From Candidatus Faecalibacterium gallistercoris (GTDB taxonomy: Bacteria > Bacillota > Clostridia > Oscillospirales > Ruminococcaceae): DNA of 50,120 bases. The stretch lies in NCBI GenBank assembly GCA_019116585.1, contig DXBJ01000046.1:1-50120 (forward strand). Reading direction: 5' to 3'. Below the pieces are notes generated by a model, which was not told the DNA's origin, did not search any database, and saw nothing but the letters and a program-made list of their open reading frames with translations. Shown piece after piece: positions 43,716 to 50,120 of the stretch. Position numbers and translations under genes: made by a program. The first letter of the stretch is position 1. The number at the start of each line of letters is the position of its first letter.

Positions 43716-43937
43716 TTACTTCACCTCCCCCGACAAAGTGCTTTGAGCATCAGCCGGAGGGCTGCACTCTGTTTTCGGGTCGGCGTCATTCTGCGCGGTT
43801 GTCTTTAATTCTGCGATCCAGCGCATGGCGTTGATTAAACTTTGCTGGTCGCCGAACGACAGCTCTCGCTTGCGTTCCTTCGTCTTGCGCTTTTTGGCGG
43901 GGTGGTCCTGATGATAGGGGACAAGTGGTGTCTTCAT
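43716..43937 (-). CDS. Small charged protein of unknown function
   Basis: A 73-residue protein from ATG 43937 behind AGGAGG. It is rich in Lys and Arg in the first half (AKKRKTKERKRELSFGDQQS) and acidic and Ser/Thr-rich in the second. Its TAA stop is directly followed by the ATG of the ATPase gene. No family is recognised. Confidence 0.7.
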   Translation of the reverse strand: MKTPLVPYHQDHPAKKRKTKERKRELSFGDQQSLINAMRWIAELKTTAQNDADPKTECSPPADAQSTLSGEVK

Positions 43938-44044
43938 GTTGCGTTACCTCCTGTGGTAGTTTTTAGTTCCAAGTTATACGGACAGTTTCATCTAAAACCA
44001 TAATATTTTTGCGTTCTTTTGTCGTAAAATGAGCATTTGACAAC

Positions 44045-44131
44045 AAAAAGGAGGCCTTGAAAGTAACACAAACAAACCCATATCGCTTGGAGCGATATAG
44101 CAAATTTGTTCGTGCTGCTTTCAAGGCCTCC
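44045..44131 (-). terminator. Long terminator hairpin at the end of the candidate RNA
   Basis: GGAGGCCTTGAAAG (44050-44063) pairs exactly with 44118-44131. Further pairing includes CAAACAAA/TTTGTT and the ATATCGCT/AGCGATAT tip. TTTTTGTTG follows on the minus strand. Confidence 0.8.
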
Positions 44132-44547
44132 GTATCACAACTTACTCTGAACCCAACCTGTGAAAATTGAGCGAGTCTAAGCAGAGCCATTTTTACGGTA
44201 ATTGCTACCACACTAACATAGCAATGAACCGGATCTTAGGCGGTCTGAAAAGAACACATTTTATATGATTTTAGATGGTTTGCTTATCCTTCCCAAAAAC
44301 CAGTCTTTCGACTGGAGATCCCTATCGGAATTTACTCGAGAAATAGGCAACTTCACACCAAGCATAGCCTGGTTTTAATCTGCACACAGGGCCCAACGTA
44401 TAGGCATCCCAAAAAGAATACCACCTCACTACAAGGCATCAACCCGGGCATGTTTCCTGTAACCTTAGTTGGCAGAACTGCACTTTTCATACAGAAATTA
44501 CGGAAGTGTTTTAGGACGAAGCAAACCTGCGCTCATGCATATAGCGC
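44045..44547 (-). ncRNA. Candidate large structured non-coding RNA
   Basis: This stretch has no convincing ORF on either strand. On the minus strand it starts about 7 bases after a good promoter. It ends in a very long hairpin (44050-44131: 14-bp outer stem GGAGGCCTTGAAAG, inner ATATCGCT-TGG-AGCGATAT) followed by five T. Internal hairpins include TGCGCT/AGCGCA at the start, CCAGTC-GAAA-GACTGG (a GNRA tetraloop) and CCTAT/ATAGG. The predicted length, about 500 bases, is like that of large ornate RNAs of mobile elements (ROOL, GOLLD, OLE), but no assignment is possible by eye. Confidence 0.55.
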
Positions 44548-44553
44548 AAGTCT

Positions 44554-44582
44554 ATATTACCACATATGGCCTTAATATGCAA
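44554..44582 (-). promoter_or_regulatory. Promoter of the candidate RNA
   Basis: TTGCAT (44577-44582) and TAATAT (44554-44559) with a 17-base spacer on the minus strand. Confidence 0.65.
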
Positions 44583-44655
44583 CCCATATGTTAATGTTTT
44601 TTTGCATTTTAAAAGTAGAGGGTGCCCCATGATTTTTATGGTACTATTATTTTTC

Positions 44656-44704
44656 AAAAAAATCTGGGCTTTCTGGGTCAAAATCCAGAAAGCCCAGATT
44701 TTTA
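44656..44704 (-). terminator. Terminator of the recombination gene cluster
   Basis: A perfect 16-bp stem (AATCTGGGCTTTCTGG, 44661-44676, against 44685-44700) with an 8-base loop, T-rich on both sides. It directly adjoins the stop codon at 44705 and isolates the candidate RNA gene from the genes to the right. Confidence 0.92.
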
Positions 44705-45469
44705 TCAAGCAGTTTCCAGCTTTTCTACCACTTCGCTCCCATTCATCGCCTCCATGAACTGTTTGGCGAAGGCTTTGGCGCTGGCAGCTTCTTCGGGACT
44801 GAGGGCGCTGACCGCCTCAAAGTGGAAGAGGGCGTAGGGCTTGCCGCCCCGACTGGTGGCTTTCTGCAGGGTGATCCGGGTGACCACGCCGTTCAGTGGA
44901 GTCAGTGAGCTGGTGAGCCGGGCCGCATACTTGAGGAACAGCCCCTTGCTGGTCACTGGAACCCGCACCAACAGGGGCAACACGTTGCCCGGCCGCAGCA
45001 GGAACAGCAATACCGACTCCTTGCAGGCCTTGGCACCCGTTTCCCCGTCTTTCGAGCCATAGTCGTTGAAGGGGCAGTGAGCGCAGGCCTTGCCGTCCTC
45101 TGAGACAAGGCTGTTGTGGCTGAGACAGGTAGGCGGCGTGCCCTCCACCGGGTCGGGGGTATCCCAGTAGGCCCGAGGGGTGGTATAATCCAGGATGATG
45201 CCGGTGAGTTCCTTTTCGGCCTCATCCCCGGCCAGCCCCGGCACTGTAAACACAGTCGAGCCGCCGGAGGGCGACTTGACCACGTCAAACATCTGGTAGG
45301 TCAAGGGCTGCTCCTTGAGGTTTTCCCGGATCAGATCCAGGGTATTGCCATTGAGGGCGGCATAGCCGCTTTCAACAGGGACAAGACTGGCCGGTTCCCT
45401 TTCGGCAGGGGCCTCCTGCAGGGCCTGAGCCTTGGTGGCAAGACGGGATTTCAGTTTTGTGTTGTCCAT
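44705..45469 (-). CDS. Conserved-type mobile-element protein with a Cys cluster
   Basis: A 254-residue protein from ATG 45469 behind AAGGAGG. It has four cysteines spaced C-x13-C-x2-C-x16-C (in CLSHNSL, KACAHCPFND and KACKES), a likely metal site. The region RPGNVLPLLVRVPVTSKGLF follows. It precedes the candidate RNA and follows the YqaJ nuclease gene by 20 bases. In many phages, YqaJ is paired with a single-strand annealing or binding protein; this gene is placed accordingly but shows no clear RecT motif. Function unknown. Confidence 0.75.
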   Translation of the reverse strand: MDNTKLKSRLATKAQALQEAPAEREPASLVPVESGYAALNGNTLDLIRENLKEQPLTYQMFDVVKSPSGGSTVFTVPGLAGDEAEKELTGIILDYTTPRAYWDTPDPVEGTPPTCLSHNSLVSEDGKACAHCPFNDYGSKDGETGAKACKESVLLFLLRPGNVLPLLVRVPVTSKGLFLKYAARLTSSLTPLNGVVTRITLQKATSRGGKPYALFHFEAVSALSPEEAASAKAFAKQFMEAMNGSEVVEKLETA

Positions 45470-45489
45470 GGTGTAATACCTCCTTGTGT

Positions 45490-46431
45490 TCATATAGCTT
45501 TGACGGAGAAGCGCCGGTAGCTGCTCTTGCTGGCATACTTCTTATAAAGGGTTGGGTGTTCGGCTTTCAGCGTTTTGCTGTCCAGACGTTCCTGTGTGAC
45601 ATTTTTCCATGTAACGATGTGGTCGCCGGTGGTGCCGGACTCATGCTCCCCCAGCATTTGCTTCAACAGATTTTCAGCCTGCTGCTTCTGCTCTGTGATT
45701 GCTTTGAGTTGTTCACAAGCCTCATCGTACTGCCGAATCAAGGTGGCGGCCTGGCCGGGAAGTTCCACCGTGGACCGGGGCAGGCTGCTTGGAAAGCACT
45801 CGGCCAGAAACTTGGCCGAGGCGCTGGAACCGTCGAGAGGCGGCGGGGTCTTATTTTGGACGTGCTTCCAGAAGTCTGCTTCGAGCTGAATCAGGGCTTC
45901 GATCAACTCGTCATCCCGGTGGATGAGCTTCCACCGGAAGTTGTTGCCTCCGATCAGGGCGGCGACGTATGCGCCCCGGTAACCGGTCACGGCCATATAA
46001 TGCTGGACCTGCAGGTAGTACTCGTCCGGGATGCCGTCCTCCCACTCCCCGGCCTTGAAAGCCGAGACGGTTTTAGCCTCGAAAACGCAGGGCCCCAGAT
46101 CGGGCTGCCGGCAGGTGCCGTCCAGATTGGCCTGCATAAAGGGGTGCTGGTCGCTGCGCAGAAGCTCCATTCGGTGCTCCACCTGGATGCCGGTGCGCTT
46201 GGTAAATTCGGTCCGCACCAGCTCTTCCAGCTGATGGCCCCAGTAGGCGGCTTCCCCTGCCTCCTGTGCTGGGAGCTGTCCGGTTTTCTCCATCCAGAGT
46301 TCCACCGGCGACTTGTACCGGCTGACCCCACAGACCACAGCGGCGTCTGAGCCGCCGATCCCCTCCTTGCGACATTCCAGCCATTCCTCATAGGGCATGG
46401 CTGCGGTGTTGGCAATGACTGTAAATGACAT
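45490..46431 (-). CDS. YqaJ-like viral recombinase (exonuclease)
   Basis: A 313-residue PD-(D/E)XK nuclease of the lambda exonuclease/YqaJ family. Motifs are WLECRKEGIGGSDAAVVCGV, WGHQLEELVRTEF, the catalytic region ANLDGTCRQPDLGPCVFEAK (Asp and Glu-x-Lys) and YYLQVQHYMAVTG. ATG 46431 follows GGAGGGA. It likely processes DNA ends for recombination of the element. A C-terminal coiled coil (about 220-265, EACEQLKAITEQKQQAENLL) is present. Confidence 0.92.
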   Translation of the reverse strand: MSFTVIANTAAMPYEEWLECRKEGIGGSDAAVVCGVSRYKSPVELWMEKTGQLPAQEAGEAAYWGHQLEELVRTEFTKRTGIQVEHRMELLRSDQHPFMQANLDGTCRQPDLGPCVFEAKTVSAFKAGEWEDGIPDEYYLQVQHYMAVTGYRGAYVAALIGGNNFRWKLIHRDDELIEALIQLEADFWKHVQNKTPPPLDGSSASAKFLAECFPSSLPRSTVELPGQAATLIRQYDEACEQLKAITEQKQQAENLLKQMLGEHESGTTGDHIVTWKNVTQERLDSKTLKAEHPTLYKKYASKSSYRRFSVKAI

Positions 46432-46466
46432 TCGTATCCCTCCATAGAACCTATTGTAAGAAGAAA

Positions 46467-46503
46467 GGCGGGGCGCATGATGCTTTTGGTCATGCGTCCC
46501 GCC
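46467..46503 (-). terminator. Terminator of the DUF932 gene
   Basis: GGCGGG-CGCATGA pairs with TCATGCG-CCCGCC around a 9-base loop. TTTCTTCTT follows on the minus strand. Confidence 0.8.
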
Positions 46504-46527
46504 TATATTGATTCTCTGCCTCATGGC

Positions 46528-47460
46528 TTATGCTGCCAGCACCATCTTGTAGGCCCTGTCGATCATGGGGTTGCCCTCGACGGTGCGGAGAAAGAGGTTC
46601 TCATTATAGTTTTTGGTCTTGCGGATGGGCTCGGCATGGGTGGCAAAATCGCTGACTGCGTTGACGAACCGGTAGCCATTTTTGCCCATGTCCAGCAAAT
46701 CAGGCGCGTCAAAGTAGCGGCGCTTCAAATCATCCAGCATCCGCAGGTTGTTTTTCCGCTGGATGTCGGACAGGTCTTCCCCCACCGGGAAGAAGTTCTG
46801 CATCAGGTCCATCGCCTTGCGGTCGGACAGCTTGATCTTGGCCAGTTCGTTGACACCCCGGCCCAGCTCACTCATATAGCGCTCGGCCAGGCGAAGGGTC
46901 TCGCTGGCCTCCCGCACCCGGCTGAGGACGTTCTCGGTATGGCGGGCTGCCCAGATGCGGTTGGCGCTGTTGAGGGCCAGGTTAAGGGTGTTCTGGCAAA
47001 CCACCCGGATGGGAGTCATGGCCACCTTCACCCCGCTGCTGCCATCGTGAGAATTCATGATTACCAGGTAGGGTTCGATCTCGTCTCCGGCGATGATATA
47101 CCGCTGGGGCATCCGGGCCAGCATCCAAACCTTGCGGCCGTACTGCAGGGAACCGGCGGTTTCGTAGGTGACGCCCTCTCCCAGCAGCTCGTCGGTGAAG
47201 CGGAAAGCGTCCTCATTCTGCACCACCTTGTAGCGGTCGGACACGATGCCCAGCACGCTGCCATCGGTGCTTCGGACGTTGGCTTTGTAACCAGCGATCC
47301 AGGCGCCGTCTTCGGTGCGGACTTCCTTCTGAATGACCTTCCAGTCAAGGCCAGCCCAGACCAGAGCATCGGCGGAAGCGGGGGCTTCCATAACAAGGGT
47401 ACCCAGGCCGTGCCAGGGCTTTTCGCGGACGTAGAACATGGTTTCAACATTGGCAGACAT
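46528..47460 (-). CDS. DUF932 phage/plasmid-like protein
   Basis: A 310-residue protein of the DUF932/TIGR03299 group, common on plasmids, phages and integrative elements. The start is MSANVETMFYVREKPWHGLG at ATG 47460, 9 bases after AAGGAGG. The conserved segments GSVLGIVSDRYKVVQNEDAF, EPYLVIMNSHDGSSGVKVAM and RVVCQNTLNLAL are clear. The biochemical role of the family is unknown; it often accompanies element replication genes. Confidence 0.9.
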   Translation of the reverse strand: MSANVETMFYVREKPWHGLGTLVMEAPASADALVWAGLDWKVIQKEVRTEDGAWIAGYKANVRSTDGSVLGIVSDRYKVVQNEDAFRFTDELLGEGVTYETAGSLQYGRKVWMLARMPQRYIIAGDEIEPYLVIMNSHDGSSGVKVAMTPIRVVCQNTLNLALNSANRIWAARHTENVLSRVREASETLRLAERYMSELGRGVNELAKIKLSDRKAMDLMQNFFPVGEDLSDIQRKNNLRMLDDLKRRYFDAPDLLDMGKNGYRFVNAVSDFATHAEPIRKTKNYNENLFLRTVEGNPMIDRAYKMVLAA

Positions 47461-47503
47461 TGCAAATTTCCTCCTTGAACATTTGAGTTTGTTTTTTGAA
47501 AAC

Positions 47504-47536
47504 GTGGGAAATGTGGGCTTCTCCCACGTTTCCCAC
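47504..47536. other. Perfect 14-bp hairpin before DUF932
   Basis: GTGGGAAATGTGGG (47504-47517) pairs along its full length (one G-T pair) with CCCACGTTTCCCAC (47523-47536). The loop is 5 bases. It lies between two minus-strand genes and could be a terminator (TTTTC follows) or an operator. Confidence 0.6.
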
Positions 47537-47579
47537 ATTTTTGACGGGCATCTTAGAAATGTATGGTGGACCGTGGGCT

Positions 47580-48065
47580 TCAAGCGTGATAGTCCACCAC
47601 GCCGCCGACGTAGACCGGCCTGGACAGATCGGCATAGCGGAGCCAGCGGTCCAGCGGTTCCAGAGTGTTGGTAGTTCCTGTATAAACGTAGACGCCGTAC
47701 CGGTCCTCGTAGCTGTCGTTCAGGCCGGACAGGGCCAGGTCAAAAGCCGGGGCTTTCTCACTGCCGCTGAACACGGCGTAGGCGGTCTGGGCCAGCACCT
47801 CAGCGGCGGCCCGGAAGCAGACGTACCCTCTGCGGAAGAAACTGTCCCGCAGATTGGGGGCAAAGTCCAGCCGGTCCCCCTTGCGGGTGCAGAGGGGCCC
47901 CAGGAAATGGGACAGATCGGCGATGGCCTGCTCCCGCTGCGGCGGGTCGGTGTTTTCGGCATAGTCGCAGACCTGCTCGTAAAACCAGTCGGGCAGGTTC
48001 CCGGCCCTGGCATAGCAGTCCGGGCGGACGGGTATTCGGGCAAGTTCGTAGACAAAACTGTGCAT
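47580..48065 (-). CDS. Mobile-element protein of unknown function
   Basis: A 161-residue protein from ATG 48065 behind AAAGGAGG. It has no transmembrane helix or recognisable domain. Notable stretches are LPDWFYEQVCDYAENTD and the C-terminal YGVYVYTGTTNTLEPLDRWL followed by VYVGGVVDYHA. It lies upstream of DUF932 in the same orientation. Confidence 0.75.
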   Translation of the reverse strand: MHSFVYELARIPVRPDCYARAGNLPDWFYEQVCDYAENTDPPQREQAIADLSHFLGPLCTRKGDRLDFAPNLRDSFFRRGYVCFRAAAEVLAQTAYAVFSGSEKAPAFDLALSGLNDSYEDRYGVYVYTGTTNTLEPLDRWLRYADLSRPVYVGGVVDYHA

Positions 48066-48106
48066 GGTAAATCCTCCTTTAGGCATCATAGAAATAGGGT
48101 GAAAAC

Positions 48107-48138
48107 AAAGAAAACCTCGGGGTCGTTCCCCGAGGCTT
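48107..48138 (-). terminator. Terminator of the interrupted membrane-protein gene
   Basis: CCTCGGGG (48115-48122) pairs with CCCCGAGG (48128-48135). On the minus strand it is followed by TTTTCTTTG. Confidence 0.85.
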
Positions 48139-48185
48139 TCATGGTTATAGTATATATTCGGTTGGGCGATCAGATCGGAAATGGG

Positions 48186-48968
48186 TCAAGACTTTTCCTG
48201 TGATTTCTGCGGCGTGTCTGGAATAGCGGCAGGAACAGGTTGCACTTGTGCTGCATTTTTACTTGCCAACAGAGGCGGAATCACCGTTCCATCCAAGGTG
48301 AGTAGTTTCCAGGCAGATTTAAGCCGGATCCGAAGGCAAAGAAAGAGGATCGCAGCCGGCACCCCGATGACAGCAGCCCCGGCAATACTGAACACTACCG
48401 ACAAAATGATAAGCACTGTATACAGTGTGCTACGCTTGCTGTATTTATAAAGACGTGCCTGCTTGATCTTTTTGGGGGAACATTTCTGCAACGCATCGAT
48501 GTATTTTTTGGAGGCATCTGTCCTCGCCCGAGACTGGATCAAGTCAGCTGCGTTTTTCCGCGCCTCGGCATCGGCAAGGTCTATCTGCCGGTACAGGTTG
48601 TCGAAGACCTCTCCGTCCTCAGCAGACCAGATGCTTTCGATGCGCGATTGAAGCTTTTGGAGGAATGGTTGTTTGATTTTATCCTGAGCTTCATATCCAT
48701 TGACAGCAGCAATCATAGCTTGACAGTCCGCTTCACTGGCGGTTTCGTAATCTTTGCAGATACGGGTCAAACAGTCTGTCTCAAGGGCATCCAGCGTTGC
48801 ACTGGATTCCACGCTGTACTCCGCCATCACCTGCAAAATCTTTGCCCTCGCTTTCTGGGCTTCATCTTCTGAAACACGGGCACTATCTGTATAGATGTTG
48901 GCTAGGATTTGCTCTACTTGGGTAACGCAAAATAACCCAAATTTGCTTTTGTCTTTGCTGCGTTCTTT
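48186..48968 (-). pseudogene. Membrane protein with helical N-terminal region, probably 5'-truncated
   Basis: The frame is open from the base after the serine recombinase stop (48968) to the stop at 48186, but has no ATG, GTG or TTG until TTG 48836. The untranslated-looking 5' 44 codons still read like protein (for example QVEQILANIYTDSARVSEDE), continuing the helical pattern downstream. Two hydrophobic helices at about residues 175-215 of the open frame are followed by a hydrophilic Pro/Gln/Ala tail. The natural start appears to have been lost at the junction with the recombinase gene. If translated from TTG 48836 it would be 216 residues. Confidence 0.6.
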
Positions 48969-50120
48969 TTAGAAGTTCCACTCAATGGTGACAGCCTGCT
49001 GTCCGGTTTCGGGGGCCTTCGGGGAAACCACCACCCGATGCACCAAAAGTACAGCCAGCTCGCGGGTCAGAACAGGGACTTTTGCCAGCTCTGTCACCCG
49101 TTCCATCTGAGCGGCGCGGGCGTCCTCCCGGACCTGCTGCTGGCCCAGGTCAGCTTCCAGCACGGCAATACGTGCTTCTGCCTCCTGTACCTGCTGCAAA
49201 AAGGCTGCGTTCATCTGGGCAAAGGTCTCGGTGTCGATCAGGCCCGATACTTTATCCAGATATAGCTCCTGTATGGCCTTACGGCGGCGGTCTACGTCGG
49301 TTTGCAGCCGCCGGCGCTCCTCCTTGAGGGCCTGTACCCGCCGCCGGGCAGGAGTGTCCGTTTCGGGCAGTTCAATCTGCTGCGGGTCGAACCAACTCGC
49401 TGCATACTCCCGTATCCGTTCAAGCACCAGGTCCTGCAGGGCATCCAGACTGGTACAGGTTTTATTCGAACAGCGCTCGGGCGCACGCTGGTGGGTACGG
49501 CAGCGGAGATACCGCCGCCGTGCGCCATCGGTCCGAACACTCCCACTGCCGGTCTGCTCCATCACCGCCCCACAGCACCCGCAGACCACCAGCCGGGCCA
49601 GAGGGTGGACCTGGCCGCCCGTTCCACTCCGAGCGCGGCCCTGCAGCATCTGCTGGACTGTCTCAAAGGTCTCCCGGTCGATGATCGGTTCATGGGTGCC
49701 CGGCACTACGATCCACTGGGATGTCGGCAACCAGACTGTCCGTTTGGATTTGTAACTGACCTTTTTATGACGGCCTTGGACAAGGTCTCCCGTATAGGTG
49801 CGGTTGCGCAGCATCTGGTAGACCGTCGCCGGCCCCCAGAGGGGCGGTTCAGGCCCTTGCATAGCGGCCTTGTAGGGAACACCGTGCTGCTGTTTGTAGG
49901 CAGTAGGACTGGGGACCCCTTCGCTGTTGAGTATTTGCGCGATCTTGTGCGTCCCGATCCCGCTGCGGGCCATCTCGAACATTCGTTCCACCACGGCAGC
50001 CGCTTCCGGGTCGATGACCAGATGTCCTCGGGCGTCCGGGTCCTTGCGGTATCCGTACAGCGCAAAGGAAGCGATGTATTGCCCCTCTCGCCGCTTGTGG
50101 TCCAGCACCGAGCGGACGTT
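48969..50120 (-). CDS. Large serine recombinase (resolvase family), partial
   Basis: The reading frame runs off the right edge; 383 residues are visible, ending at the stop 48969. The edge codons read NVRS before VLDHKRREGQYIASFALYGY, which is the junction of the resolvase and recombinase domains in this family. Next come the recombinase domain (ERMFEMARSGIGTHKIAQIL), a zinc ribbon (VVCGCCGAVMEQT with later Cys pairs RCRTHQRAPERC) and a coiled coil (about 260-340). The catalytic N-terminal domain with its Ser lies outside the window. It resembles transposon-type TnpX/TndX recombinases. Confidence 0.92.
   Translation of the reverse strand, partial: NVRSVLDHKRREGQYIASFALYGYRKDPDARGHLVIDPEAAAVVERMFEMARSGIGTHKIAQILNSEGVPSPTAYKQQHGVPYKAAMQGPEPPLWGPATVYQMLRNRTYTGDLVQGRHKKVSYKSKRTVWLPTSQWIVVPGTHEPIIDRETFETVQQMLQGRARSGTGGQVHPLARLVVCGCCGAVMEQTGSGSVRTDGARRRYLRCRTHQRAPERCSNKTCTSLDALQDLVLERIREYAASWFDPQQIELPETDTPARRRVQALKEERRRLQTDVDRRRKAIQELYLDKVSGLIDTETFAQMNAAFLQQVQEAEARIAVLEADLGQQQVREDARAAQMERVTELAKVPVLTRELAVLLVHRVVVSPKAPETGQQAVTIEWNF

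Larger units (their letters stand above)
40164..50120. mobile_element. Integrated mobile element (ICE/IME-like), left part
   Basis: From the tRNA-Arg 3' end to the right edge. Content: tyrosine integrase, excisionase-like protein, P-loop ATPase, candidate ncRNA, possible recombination protein, YqaJ nuclease, DUF932 protein, unknown proteins and a serine recombinase. G+C content is lower than in the chromosomal part. No relaxase, coupling protein or phage structural gene is visible here, so conjugative or phage nature is open. Confidence 0.8.

Noticed and set aside
43963-44211. Possible 82-residue minus-strand protein
   Set aside because: It runs through the long terminator hairpin of the candidate RNA and has no ribosome binding site.
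44511-44757. Short ORFs of 63-65 codons on both strands
   Set aside because: They overlap the promoter of the candidate RNA and the 16-bp terminator; no start signal.

Overview
The window is G+C-rich chromosomal DNA from a spore-forming Firmicute, most likely a high-G+C member of the Oscillospiraceae/Ruminococcaceae. The evidence is a set of endospore genes (spoIIP, gpr, spoVAC-D-E, spoVT), a CIRCE-controlled hrcA-grpE-dnaK-dnaJ operon, a T-box leader on asnS, Firmicute-type ribosome binding sites and frequent TTG/GTG starts. The species cannot be named from the sequence.

Layout. 1-3.7 kb: hairpin-rich intergenic DNA, a frameshifted membrane-anchored HTH gene, a degenerate M23 protein, a small membrane protein and mutY. 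3.8-5.65 kb: asnS with its promoter and T-box leader. 5.65-10.4 kb: gpr-spoIIP, rpsT and spoVAC-spoVAD-spoVAE. 10.4-16.1 kb: a VanY-type D,D-carboxypeptidase, a DUF4358 lipoprotein-MBOAT-DHHW surface O-acylation cluster, and two tandem paralogous small proteins with double-glycine leader-like N-termini. 16.2-22.1 kb: the class I heat-shock operon, then spoVT. 22.1-23.35 kb: a sharply A+T-rich island with an orphan F420-dehydrogenase-like gene and a perfect palindrome. 23.4-40 kb: housekeeping and accessory genes (DJ-1/PfpI, YerC, GNAT, pentapeptide repeats, nitroreductase, GntR/UTRA regulator, trxA, brnQ, type I pullulanase, a two-module AAA protein, MATE exporter, Lrp and XRE regulators, tig, L-serine dehydratase).

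40.1 kb to the right edge: an integrated mobile element whose left end abuts a tRNA-Arg(ACG) gene. It carries a tyrosine integrase with an embedded HTH, an excisionase-like protein, a P-loop ATPase, a YqaJ-type nuclease, a DUF932 protein, and several unknown proteins. It also has a gene-free stretch of about 500 bases with its own promoter and a long terminator hairpin, probably a structured non-coding RNA. A large serine recombinase runs off the right edge; its 3' end abuts what looks like the interrupted 5' part of another gene, suggesting a second, nested insertion.

The two best candidates for undescribed biology are the tandem GG-leader proteins at 15.2-16.0 kb and the candidate large RNA at 44.0-44.5 kb.
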